Assembly (NCBI GenBank): GCA_003535305.1
Contig: DOHL01000019.1
Span: 1 to 7,758 of the forward strand
Reading direction: 5' to 3'
DNA from: Candidatus Acetothermia bacterium
GTDB taxonomy: Bacteria; Bipolaricaulota; Bipolaricaulia; UBA7950
Length of the DNA stretch: 7,758 bases
In this document: positions 1-6,645 of the stretch, one piece after another
Layout of the letters: each line of letters begins with the position of its first letter
Numbering within the stretch: the first letter of the stretch is position 1
Position numbers and translations under genes: made by a program
The notes under the pieces: generated by a model
What the model was told of the DNA's origin: nothing
Databases searched by the model: none
What the model saw: only the letters and a program-made list of their open reading frames with translations

Positions 1-135
1 GATCTGTGTCTATCAGTGTCAACCTGCCCTGTGCAGTATCTACTTCATGGGGTCCGTGGTTCTAGGCCAGTATGGGTTTACTGAATGCTTACGCGAGTAT
101 TATTCCTGTTCTCTGCGTAAGGGGACCGATCTTTG
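1..135. other. Intergenic region downstream of disA
   Basis: No gene is recognisable in these 135 bases. On the minus strand they follow the disA TAA stop. A 7-bp inverted repeat (CTTACGC at 88-94, GCGTAAG at 115-121) has a 20-base loop and no following T-run, so it is not a convincing intrinsic terminator. A TTGACA hexamer reads leftward at 22-17 and could be the -35 of a promoter for the next gene, but the matching -10 would lie outside the window. The segment 25-41 resembles the start of the hairpin element at the right edge (14 of 17 bases identical to 7724-7740). Confidence 0.5.
88..121 (-). other. Weak stem-loop after disA
   Basis: CTTACGC (88-94) pairs with GCGTAAG (115-121) across a 20-base loop. 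It lies 14 bases past the disA stop and might protect or end the operon transcript. No U-tract follows on the minus strand, so a rho-independent terminator is not supported. Confidence 0.25.
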
Positions 136-1200
136 TTATCCGATCTCTTCCAATATCATCAAGCGGTTCTCCAATCGTTTCAGACCGGTCTTTATCGCTC
201 GCGCCCGCACTTCACCAATCCCTTTAATCTGCTGTAGTTCTCTACTATCAGCTGTAAGCACTCCTTCCAGTGTTTGAAACTTCTCTACCAATCGCTCGAT
301 AATCGGCATCGGAAAATGCGGAATCTTGTTTAAGATCCGGTAGCCGCGTGTCGGAACGAGAAGATCCATCTCTTCGTCTTCGGCATAGCCGAGTTTCTGT
401 ATCACCTTCTCCTCCGAGAGGCTCTTGTCTCTATCCAGCGGGTATATTTTCTCCACTATCGCTTGCGTGTTCTGCTTTGAATCACGTATAAAGTCTTTAA
501 CAAGGAGCTCAAATTCCTCATCCAAATTCATCGTCAAGCTGACAAGCTGGCGTTCTGGTAAGTCACTCTCCTTTCCCAACTCAATGCATAATTCCTCAAT
601 CTCTTCCTTCATGTGTAGCGTTTGAACGAGCATATGTATCACACGAGCGACTTGGTATAACAGTACCTTTCCTTCAAATTCCATCGATGACAGTTCTCCG
701 AACAGCTCATCGAGCTCTCCCCGATATTGGCCGATGATAAGCAGCGCTTGGCTCATGGTGGAGTTTAATGTCGTGATATCACGCAATACATAACGCTCTT
801 CCCCGCTGTAAACGGTGACGCGTCTCTGCCTCTCGGAGATGGTGATCACTGTTTTTCCTGTTTGAAAGGCTGTCTTCTGCGCAGCCCGATGGCGAGTTCC
901 GGTCTCTTGCGATGGGACCGAACGGTCAGGAGAGAGGTGGGCATTGGCATAGATGATGTATCGCAGCTCTTCGTCGAGCACCACTGCCCGATCCATCTTC
1001 GCCAGTTCGGTCAGCCGCTGTGGAGTGAAGCGGGTATTGATTTCAAATGCCGCTTCAATGACCTCTTCGATATCTTCCTTGTCTGAGATAACGATCAGTC
1101 CACCGATTCCCATCGCTACGATGCTGTCGATCGATTCCCGTAATAAGGTTCCTGGCGCTATTTGTTTCAGGACAGAAAGGATTTTATTCCCATACTTCAT
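136..1200 (-). CDS. disA: DNA integrity scanning protein DisA (diadenylate cyclase family), altered active-site motif
   Basis: DisA forms an octamer that slides on DNA, pauses at branched structures and makes c-di-AMP from two ATP. The 354 residues match the usual length (B. subtilis about 360). The N-terminal DAC domain is roughly residues 7-140, a helical linker follows, and the C-terminal helix-hairpin-helix DNA-binding part includes the IKGIGEVRARAIKTGLKRL segment near residue 325. The RHR motif is present at 103-105 after ETGT. The DGA motif, however, reads D70-R71-A72, and the residue after RHR, normally Thr, is Ala106. The metal-binding Asp is kept. Cyclase activity is therefore uncertain, while DNA binding looks intact. 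The ATG start has an AGGAG site 7 bases upstream. The gene begins 24 bases after radA, as in Bacillus, where RadA and DisA are reported to interact. Family assignment is certain; catalytic competence is not. Confidence 0.96.
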   Translation of the reverse strand: MKYGNKILSVLKQIAPGTLLRESIDSIVAMGIGGLIVISDKEDIEEVIEAAFEINTRFTPQRLTELAKMDRAVVLDEELRYIIYANAHLSPDRSVPSQETGTRHRAAQKTAFQTGKTVITISERQRRVTVYSGEERYVLRDITTLNSTMSQALLIIGQYRGELDELFGELSSMEFEGKVLLYQVARVIHMLVQTLHMKEEIEELCIELGKESDLPERQLVSLTMNLDEEFELLVKDFIRDSKQNTQAIVEKIYPLDRDKSLSEEKVIQKLGYAEDEEMDLLVPTRGYRILNKIPHFPMPIIERLVEKFQTLEGVLTADSRELQQIKGIGEVRARAIKTGLKRLENRLMILEEIG

Positions 1201-1224
1201 CTCTTTTCTCCTGTTTTTACCGGG

Positions 1225-2592
1225 TCATATAAGCTCCAACGTTTTCATAGCTTGCTCTATCGTCTCAACTGCGATCAGATCGATCTGCACATGCGCATTA
1301 CGAGCGGCTTTCTGATTGACGGCAGGGATGATTGCTCGACTGTAACCGAGTTTTGCCGCTTCAGTGATCCGTTCGTGAATTCGCTTCACCTTTCTCACCT
1401 CGCCGCTCAAGCCGATCTCACCTATCAGTACAATATCCATCGGCATCGCCTTGTTACGCAAACTTGATACGATAGCAGCAACGACACCCAGATCGATCGC
1501 CCATTCTCTCACTCCTAATCCGCCGGCGATATTGAGATAGACATCGGCATCACGGACATGGATGCCGAGCCGTTTTTCTATCACTGCCAGCATAAGCAGA
1601 ATCCGATTGTAGTCTATTCCCGTTGCCCTGCGCTGCGGCACTCCATATCCACCTGTCGATGATGCGAGAGCTTGGATCTCGATCAATAGCGGTCGTGTTC
1701 CTTCCAATGTAGGCACGATAGCCACTCCAGGGCGCGCAGCTGTTGTCTTTTGAAGAAAAAAGCTGGACAGATCCGTTATTTCTGTCATTCCAGTCGGGCC
1801 CATCTGAAAAACTGCTATCTCATCGGTTGCGCCGAATCGATTTTTCACGGAACGGAGGATGCGCATTCCACTGTCATGGCTCCCTTCAAGGTAAAGTGCT
1901 GTATCAACAAGGTGTTCGATCGTCTTCGGTCCGGCAAATGTTCCCTCCTTCGTAATATGCCCGACGAGGAATGTAGTCATTTTTCGTGCTTTTGCAAGCC
2001 GTGTCAACTCGGCGCTCGCCTGGCGTACTTGCCTGATCCCTCCCGGATCTCCGCCATCTTTTCCACTGGTGACAGTCTGAATGGAATCTACGATTAACAC
2101 TCGCGGATCCACTTCTTCCACTGCAGCAGCGATTCGCTCGATCGCTTGTTCGCTGAGAATATAAAGGGTTTCGCAATTCACCTTAAGCCGAGTGGCCCGT
2201 AATTTGATCTGTCCAGGAGATTCTTCGCCTGATGTGTACAGAACTTTCCCGTGTTTTTGGGCCAGGTTCCGTGCCATCTGGAGGAGTAAAGTTGACTTTC
2301 CCACGCCCGGCTCGCCACCGAATAGAATCACTGATCCCGCGATCAACCCTCCCCCGAGTATCCGATCGACCTCTTTGATTCCACAGGAAAATCGCTCAGC
2401 AACATCGACCTCAATGGAATTGACCGACTGAATCTCCGAGCCGATCCAAGAACCGCTAACCCGTCCCTCTCCTCGCACATCTTTTGCAACATTGATATCC
2501 TCTTCAGTAAAAGAATCCCATTCCTGGCAAACAGGACACCGACCGAGCCACTTGTGTGCATGATAACCGCAATTTGTGCAGCAATAGACCAT
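1225..2592 (-). CDS. radA: DNA repair protein RadA/Sms
   Basis: RadA is a RecA-like, DnaB-like ATPase that promotes branch migration and D-loop extension in recombination and repair. The 455 residues (B. subtilis about 458) hold, in order: a four-Cys zinc finger (Cys5, Cys8, Cys19, Cys22); Walker A GGEPGVGKST at 92-101; Walker B LIVDS at 166-170; the RadA-specific KNRFG motif at 250-254; and a C-terminal Lon-protease-like domain from about 290, including the ATGIDYNR and GEIGLSGEVR segments. All diagnostic motifs are intact. I chose ATG at 2592: AAAGGTG lies 9 bases upstream and the ATG falls 4 bases after the clpC stop. An in-frame GTG at 2604 would add four residues, overlap clpC by 8 bases and has a poorer ribosome binding site. 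The gene is cotranscribed between clpC and disA and probably depends on clpC translation. Confidence 0.97.
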   Translation of the reverse strand: MVYCCTNCGYHAHKWLGRCPVCQEWDSFTEEDINVAKDVRGEGRVSGSWIGSEIQSVNSIEVDVAERFSCGIKEVDRILGGGLIAGSVILFGGEPGVGKSTLLLQMARNLAQKHGKVLYTSGEESPGQIKLRATRLKVNCETLYILSEQAIERIAAAVEEVDPRVLIVDSIQTVTSGKDGGDPGGIRQVRQASAELTRLAKARKMTTFLVGHITKEGTFAGPKTIEHLVDTALYLEGSHDSGMRILRSVKNRFGATDEIAVFQMGPTGMTEITDLSSFFLQKTTAARPGVAIVPTLEGTRPLLIEIQALASSTGGYGVPQRRATGIDYNRILLMLAVIEKRLGIHVRDADVYLNIAGGLGVREWAIDLGVVAAIVSSLRNKAMPMDIVLIGEIGLSGEVRKVKRIHERITEAAKLGYSRAIIPAVNQKAARNAHVQIDLIAVETIEQAMKTLELI

Positions 2593-2596
2593 CTGG

Positions 2597-5011
2597 TCAA
2601 GCACCTTTACTGAATTTCAGCTTCCCTTTTCTAACCGTTACGCTAATTTTCGATCCATCTGGAAACTCTCCTTGGAGTATCAGATCGGATAACGGTGTTT
2701 CGATCATTTGTTCGATAGCGCGCCGCATTGGACGAGCGCCGTACTTAGGATCATATCCATTTTCGATCAACAGGTCTTTGGCTGAACGGTTCAAAATAAT
2801 CTCGATATCGTGCTCTTCTCGGAGTCGATTGTGGAGATCTCCTAACAGTAAGTCGGCGATTTGCCGTACTTGCTGTTTGGTCAGTTGATGGAAGACGATC
2901 GTATCGTCGAGTCGATTTAAGAACTCCGGGCGAAAGATCTTTTTCACTTCACCCATTACACGCGCCTTCATATCCTGATAGGAACTCTGAGAACCGACTT
3001 CCTGGTCGGAGAAGCCGAGAGAGGTCCGGTCAGTTATCACACTGCTTCCTACATTAGATGTCATGATCAGCACAGTATTGCTGAAATCGATTCGCCGACC
3101 TTGTGAATTGGTGAGAATGCCATCTTCCATCACCTGAAGTAAGATATTGAACACATCGCGGTGCGCTTTTTCGATCTCATCGAACAGGACGACCGAGTAC
3201 GGCCGATGGCGTACTTTTTCGGTAAGTTCTCCTGCCTCTTCATAACCGACATATCCCGGAGGAGCTCCGATAAGACGAGAGACACTGAACCGTTCCATGT
3301 ACTCTGACATATCGACGCGAATAAGAGAATTTTCATCGCCGAACAGGAATTTGGTCAGCATCTTCGAAAGCTCAGTCTTTCCCACCCCGGTCGGGCCAAG
3401 GAACATGAATGCACCGACCGGCCGTTTGGGGTCTTTTATTCCAGCATAAGCGCGACGGATAGACCGCGAGACAGCTTTGACCGCCTCATCCTGGCCGATT
3501 AACCGTTCATGGATTGTCTCTTCCATTGCGATCATCCTTTCGCTCTCTTCCTCCTGGACATGGCCAAGTGGAATGCCGGTCCATGATGAGACCATCATCG
3601 CAATATCCCGTCCATCTACGATGAGTTCTTTTTCTTGAGATGAGCTATGGATAACTTTGATTTGAGAAAGGAGCTCTTCTTTCTGATCACGCAGTTGAGC
3701 AGCAATTTCGTATTGTTGTTCGGATACAGCTTGCTGCTCTTCGGCGCTGAGTTCTTCTAAATCAGCCATTAAGCGGCGCACTTCGACCGGGAGTTCGGAA
3801 CCGGCCAGCTTCGTCTTCGCAGCTGTCTCGTCGATCAGATCGATCGCTTTGTCAGGAAGAAATTGGTCTGTTATGTACCGATCAGCGAGACGTGCCGCTT
3901 GATATACGGCATCGTCGGTGATCTTAACGCCGTGATGCCCTTCATAGCGCGGACAGAGACCTTTGATGATCTTTACTGTATCTCCGATGGATGGTTCCTC
4001 GACCATGATCGTCTTAAACCGACGCCGGAGAGCAGGATCCTTTTCGATCGATTTCCGGTACTGATCAAGTGTTGCTGTGCCGATACATTGAATTACTCCT
4101 TTTGCCAACGGCGGCTTGAAAATCGCTGAAGCATCGAGCGCTCCCTCAGCTCCTCCAGCACCGACCACTGTAGGGAGTTCATCGATAAACAAGATGATGT
4201 TCTCTGCTTGTATAATTTGATTGAACAGCGACTTTAAGCGTTGCTCAAATTCACCGCGATATTTGGTCCCGGCAACGACCGCTGCCATGTCGAGCTCAAA
4301 GATCTCTTTCTCGGCAAGTACCGATGGCACATCGCCAGAAGCGATTCGTTGTGCCAGCCCTTCTACGATCGCTGTTTTGCCGACCCCTGATTCACCGATC
4401 AGGGCAGGATTATTCTTCCTCCGCCGCGATAATGTTTGGATGATTCGTTCCATCTCTTCATCGCGTCCAATCATCGGATCGAGTCTGCCGGCATCGGCCT
4501 CCTCGACTAAATTGCGGCCGAATTGCGCAAGATCCACCTTGGTACGCAGGCCGCTGCCACCACGAGCTGGAACAGCTGCTCCTTGCGGAGGAGAGAAATA
4601 GGCTTGCACCTTTTTAAAGTCCACCTGTAAGTGAGAGAGGATCGATGCCGCTGTCCCTTCTCGCACACGGAGCAGGCCTAATAACAGATGCTCAGGTCGA
4701 ATCGTATTAAATCCCGCTCGCCGCGCCTCTTCATAACTGATCTTCATCGCTTTCTTAAGGGGTGGAGTTGGATCCAAGTCTTTAGCAGAGAGTTTAACCG
4801 TGCCTCGCCCTTTTGCTTGTTCCACAATAGCGGATACCTGACGATAGCTGATCCCCTGCGAACGGAGGAAGCGATACACATCGCCCCGTGTCTGTTTGAG
4901 AAAAGCCAATAGTAAATGCTCTGTCCCTACGTAGCTGTGACGCCAACCTTCGGCTTCATCTTGCGCTAACGTTATTATCTCCATTGATTCCTGTGCAAAT
5001 CGATCATACAT
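2597..5011 (-). CDS. clpC: AAA+ unfoldase ClpC (Clp/Hsp100, ClpP partner)
   Basis: ClpC unfolds substrates and feeds them to ClpP for degradation; in Bacillota it usually works with McsB or MecA adaptors. Its 804 residues fit the family (B. subtilis about 810). Visible parts: two N-terminal repeats with GTEHLLL and RPEHLLL (about 1-140); NBD1 with Walker A GESGVGKT at 206-213, pore loop GTKYRGEFE at 248-256, Walker B FIDE at 275-278 and Arg fingers R330-R331; a UVR-like coiled middle segment at about 411-450; NBD2 with Walker A GPTGVGKT at 539-546, pore loop GYVGY at 586-590, Walker B LFDE at 609-612, sensor 1 N653 and sensor 2 GARPMRR at 758-764. LGF at 665-667 is the expected ClpP-docking loop, so a ClpP partner is likely. 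NBD1 departs from consensus at several places (Ser208, Pro280, GTATL at 311-315). The ATG start has GAGGG 11 bases upstream. No ctsR or mcsAB precedes it. It has its own likely promoter and leads clpC-radA-disA. Confidence 0.97.
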   Translation of the reverse strand: MYDRFAQESMEIITLAQDEAEGWRHSYVGTEHLLLAFLKQTRGDVYRFLRSQGISYRQVSAIVEQAKGRGTVKLSAKDLDPTPPLKKAMKISYEEARRAGFNTIRPEHLLLGLLRVREGTAASILSHLQVDFKKVQAYFSPPQGAAVPARGGSGLRTKVDLAQFGRNLVEEADAGRLDPMIGRDEEMERIIQTLSRRRKNNPALIGESGVGKTAIVEGLAQRIASGDVPSVLAEKEIFELDMAAVVAGTKYRGEFEQRLKSLFNQIIQAENIILFIDELPTVVGAGGAEGALDASAIFKPPLAKGVIQCIGTATLDQYRKSIEKDPALRRRFKTIMVEEPSIGDTVKIIKGLCPRYEGHHGVKITDDAVYQAARLADRYITDQFLPDKAIDLIDETAAKTKLAGSELPVEVRRLMADLEELSAEEQQAVSEQQYEIAAQLRDQKEELLSQIKVIHSSSQEKELIVDGRDIAMMVSSWTGIPLGHVQEEESERMIAMEETIHERLIGQDEAVKAVSRSIRRAYAGIKDPKRPVGAFMFLGPTGVGKTELSKMLTKFLFGDENSLIRVDMSEYMERFSVSRLIGAPPGYVGYEEAGELTEKVRHRPYSVVLFDEIEKAHRDVFNILLQVMEDGILTNSQGRRIDFSNTVLIMTSNVGSSVITDRTSLGFSDQEVGSQSSYQDMKARVMGEVKKIFRPEFLNRLDDTIVFHQLTKQQVRQIADLLLGDLHNRLREEHDIEIILNRSAKDLLIENGYDPKYGARPMRRAIEQMIETPLSDLILQGEFPDGSKISVTVRKGKLKFSKGA

Positions 5012-5075
5012 CGTTAATCTTTCCCTCTATTGACAGTCTAAATTATCGCGGTTTTCCATTGATATCGATATAACA

Positions 5076-5117
5076 GCGGATAGAAGTTTAACTTTCAAAA
5101 AAGTCTATACCGACCGC
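5076..5117 (-). other. Stem-loop in the clpC 5' leader
   Basis: In the predicted leader, ACTTT (5091-5095) and AAAGT (5100-5104) can pair around a CAAA loop. Outside this, ATAG (5080-5083) and CTAT (5105-5108) can pair, then GG with CC, or alternatively GCGG (5076-5079) with CCGC (5114-5117). It lies about 65 bases before the clpC ATG. A role in mRNA stability or thermal control is possible but unproven. Confidence 0.3.
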
Positions 5118-5142
5118 AGATTCTTCTCGATATTCGAACTAG

Positions 5143-5170
5143 ATTATACTGTAGACGTCTATCTGTGCAA
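5143..5170 (-). promoter_or_regulatory. Probable sigma-A promoter of clpC-radA-disA
   Basis: Read leftward, a perfect -10 TATAAT occupies 5148-5143 and a partial -35 TTGCAC occupies 5170-5165, with a 16-base spacer. The -35 matches consensus only at its first three bases. Transcription would start near 5136 and give a leader of about 125 bases. It is the best promoter candidate before clpC, and its two palindromes suggest regulation. Confidence 0.5.
5152..5161. promoter_or_regulatory. 10-bp palindrome between -35 and -10 of clpC
   Basis: TAGACGTCTA is a perfect palindrome sitting wholly inside the promoter spacer, the classic place for a repressor operator. The regulator is unknown. It does not match CtsR, CIRCE or LexA consensus. 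It is short enough to be chance. Confidence 0.3.
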
Positions 5171-5176
5171 CCGGAT

Positions 5177-5189
5177 ATTTGCGGCAAAT
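5177..5189. promoter_or_regulatory. 13-bp palindrome upstream of the clpC -35
   Basis: ATTTGCGGCAAAT is a perfect 6-1-6 inverted repeat ending 7 bases upstream of the -35 hexamer. Spacing and symmetry suit a dimeric regulator acting as activator or repressor. Which protein binds, if any, cannot be told from the sequence. Confidence 0.3.
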
Positions 5190-5212
5190 TGTAATTATTT
5201 CCTCCAAGATAC

Positions 5213-5299
5213 GGGGTTATAGGTGAAAGGGCGAAACCCTATGGCCTCCATGAACTTATCGACCTGCGGTCTTGCTTCGCAGCCGGCTGCCCCTTTTTT
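5213..5299 (+). ncRNA. Candidate structured RNA between pth and clpC
   Basis: Four consecutive short hairpins are visible: AGGG/CCCT (5228-5240), ATGG/CCAT (5241-5251), GACC/GGTC (5261-5271) and GCAG/CTGC (5279-5290). GGGG at 5213-5216 and CCCC at 5290-5293 could close them into a cloverleaf, sharing one base with the last hairpin. TTTTTT follows at 5294-5299 on the plus strand, which is why that strand is given. No plus-strand promoter is clear, and each stem is only 4 bp. It matches no riboswitch or RNA family I recognise. Confidence 0.2.
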
Positions 5300-5314
5300 A
5301 ACAACTAAAAATGG

Positions 5315-5899
5315 TTACGGAAGATTGAATCGGTTCATCACCGCATCAATATCAGATTTGCCGAACAGATCAATCGCACACACCGCTCTATCTAAGACAG
5401 GAAAGATTCTTTGCCACTCTTCGAGGGTAAACCGCTCCAAGACAAAATCAGATGCATTCTGCGGTCGATCTTCTCCTATTCTGATTCCGATGCGCAAACG
5501 AGGGATCTTTTTCGTTCCAAGAGCGCGGATAACTGATATCATCCCCTTGTGCCCGCCTGCTCCACCTTGCGAAAGGATCTTCATCCGGCCAAGGTGCAGA
5601 TCGAGATCATCATATACTATTAAACAATCAGCCAACGTAACTTCAAACCGGCATAACCAAGCAATGACTTCGCGCACTGCCGTTCCGCTCTCATTCATAT
5701 ATGAAAGTGGTTTAACGAGCAAGATATTCTGATGTTGGTAAACAAGAGAACCGCCGACGACGATAGCCTTCTTTGCTATTTTAGCTCTGGTGCGATATAG
5801 ATCGATAACTTGAAATCCGACATTATGACGGGTAAGACTGTACTCCAACCCTGGATTTCCCAAACCGATTACGACTTTTTTCGGCTCATGATTCAGCAT
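5315..5899 (-). CDS. pth: Peptidyl-tRNA hydrolase
   Basis: Pth cleaves the ester bond of peptidyl-tRNAs released from stalled ribosomes and recycles the tRNA; it is essential in most bacteria. The 194 residues fit the family. Counted from ATG 5899, the substrate and catalytic residues are GLGNPG near 12-17, the catalytic His in TRHNVGF, Asn in SYMNESG, and Asp in YDDLDL. The GGHNG signature reads GGHKG; Lys or Arg here is known in some bacterial Pth enzymes, so activity is likely. ATG 5899 was chosen because it leaves only about seven residues before the first beta strand, as in relatives. TTG 5917 in frame would give 200 residues. The start lies inside the end of the L25 gene (14-base overlap, different frame), with no clear ribosome binding site of its own, so translation is probably coupled. 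fin/mfd, the usual downstream genes in Bacillus, are absent. Confidence 0.95.
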   Translation of the reverse strand: MLNHEPKKVVIGLGNPGLEYSLTRHNVGFQVIDLYRTRAKIAKKAIVVGGSLVYQHQNILLVKPLSYMNESGTAVREVIAWLCRFEVTLADCLIVYDDLDLHLGRMKILSQGGAGGHKGMISVIRALGTKKIPRLRIGIRIGEDRPQNASDFVLERFTLEEWQRIFPVLDRAVCAIDLFGKSDIDAVMNRFNLP

Positions 5900-6545
5900 C
5901 ACCAGCGGGTGGCTCAACTCCCTCAGCAGTGGAAACGGAAACTTCTTCTTTTTCCTCTTCCTCTTCTTCTTCTGTAACTACAACCTCTTCCACGCGGCGT
6001 GGGCTGAGGATCGTTACCAATCTGCGTGTGGGAGGAAGGAGCGGCTCTGATTGACCGAAATCAATCTCCTGTACGCGTATTGCCTCTCCTATTTGAAGCT
6101 CCTTCACATCGATCGTGATAAGGGCGGGAATATCACCTGATTTACCTAATACAGGGATCGTTTCCATCAATTGATCCAGAATTCCGCCGCCGTCTTTGAC
6201 TCCTAAAGCCTCGCCGACGACTTTTATCGGCACATCGAGTTTCAGCGGATGCTCTTTTTGCGGGTGGTAAAAATCGACGTGGATCGGCTGGTCAATAATC
6301 GGATTGTATTGAATATCTTTGATATATACATCGATACTCTTTCCCTCTCCATTCTCTGCAAACTGAAGTTCGATCCGTGTGCTGCGGGTAATCTTGGCAA
6401 ACAGGGCGCTCAGATCGCGTCCTGCAATCGCTATCGGGATAGCTTTGATTGTCGGACCATAAACGACTGCGGGAATAAATCCCGCCCTTCGCAAAGCTCC
6501 TGGTTTCTCTTCTTGATTTCTCTTTTGAACTGCAACGGTTAACAC
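5886..6545 (-). CDS. rplY: 50S ribosomal protein L25/general stress protein Ctc
   Basis: L25 of the Ctc/TL5 type binds 5S rRNA in the large subunit; in Bacillus it is called Ctc and is stress-induced. The 219 residues show the N-terminal 5S-binding beta-barrel (about 1-93; PGALRRAGFIPAVVYG near 15-30 and HVDFYH at 89-94) and the C-terminal TL5 domain (about 100-182, with GDIPALITIDVKELQIGEAI). The tail from 186 is strongly acidic, with seven Glu in a row at 192-198, encoded by a GAA/GAG-rich stretch near 5942-5976; such tails are common in long L25 proteins. The start is GTG at 6545 with AGGAGG (6559-6554) 8 bases upstream. A stem-loop ends directly before that site. The gene follows prs by 100 bases and overlaps pth. 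The symbol ctc would serve equally well. Confidence 0.95.
   Translation of the reverse strand: MLTVAVQKRNQEEKPGALRRAGFIPAVVYGPTIKAIPIAIAGRDLSALFAKITRSTRIELQFAENGEGKSIDVYIKDIQYNPIIDQPIHVDFYHPQKEHPLKLDVPIKVVGEALGVKDGGGILDQLMETIPVLGKSGDIPALITIDVKELQIGEAIRVQEIDFGQSEPLLPPTRRLVTILSPRRVEEVVVTEEEEEEEKEEVSVSTAEGVEPPAGDAES
5942..5976 (-). repeat. GAA/GAG low-complexity run encoding a poly-Glu tail
   Basis: Purine-rich GAA and GAG codons at the end of the L25 gene encode the run of glutamates. Such a run can change length by replication slippage without breaking the frame only in steps of three. Confidence 0.7.
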
Positions 6546-6645
6546 TTTAAATTCCTCCTGGCCGGTAAGCGGGGTAATTTCTCGTAATGAAAAATAGTCG
6601 GCGCTTTACCGGCTACGTAGTTTACAACAGACATTCCACTGTAAA
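6546..6645. other. Spacer between prs and the L25 gene
   Basis: The 100-base spacer holds the L25 ribosome binding site AGGAGG (6559-6554, minus strand) and the stem-loop at 6561-6613. No intrinsic terminator and no clear promoter are seen, so prs, the L25 gene and pth are probably one transcript. Confidence 0.5.
6561..6613 (-). promoter_or_regulatory. Stem-loop abutting the L25 ribosome binding site
   Basis: GCCGGTAA (6561-6568) pairs perfectly with TTACCGGC (6606-6613). Three further pairs form after a one-base bulge (GCG 6569-6571 with CGC 6602-6604), leaving a loop of 30 bases. In the minus-strand mRNA the stem ends one base before AGGAGG. No U-tract follows, so it is unlikely to be a terminator. 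It may control L25 translation or mark an RNA processing site. Confidence 0.45.

Larger units (their letters stand above)
5012..5314. other. Gene-free spacer between pth and clpC
   Basis: These 303 bases hold no convincing gene. From the pth side: a row of short hairpins (5213-5299), an orphan GGAGG at 5200-5204 on the minus strand with no well-placed start codon, a 13-bp palindrome, the probable clpC promoter, and a leader of about 125 bases. The -10 is a perfect TATAAT. No CIRCE element and no acceptable CtsR heptad repeat could be found. GATC, abundant in the genes, is absent here. Confidence 0.6.

Noticed and set aside
51..127. 77-base segment with GGTCC/GGACC ends, tRNA-like in length
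   Set aside because: It lacks a 7-bp acceptor stem, the D-loop GG, and a T-loop GTTCRA motif in the right place on either strand.
1904..2176. 90-codon minus-strand open frame inside radA
   Set aside because: It is an alternative frame of radA, whose own frame carries all the family motifs.
5012..5140. CtsR operator before clpC
   Set aside because: The nearest sequences (such as TGTCAAT near 5030) match the heptad repeat too poorly, and the second heptad is missing.
5245..5298. Remnant of mfd downstream of pth
   Set aside because: No Mfd motif is visible in any frame, and the minus-strand frames are interrupted by stops.
5279..5299. Intrinsic terminator at GCAGCCGGCTGC followed by CCC and T6
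   Set aside because: The palindrome can form only a 4-bp stem with a CCGG loop, the U-run is on the plus strand, and no plus-strand gene ends there. It is kept only as part of the RNA candidate.
5223..5732. 169-codon plus-strand open frame antisense to pth
   Set aside because: It lies mostly opposite the well-supported pth gene, has no family resemblance, and reads as the reverse-strand shadow of pth.
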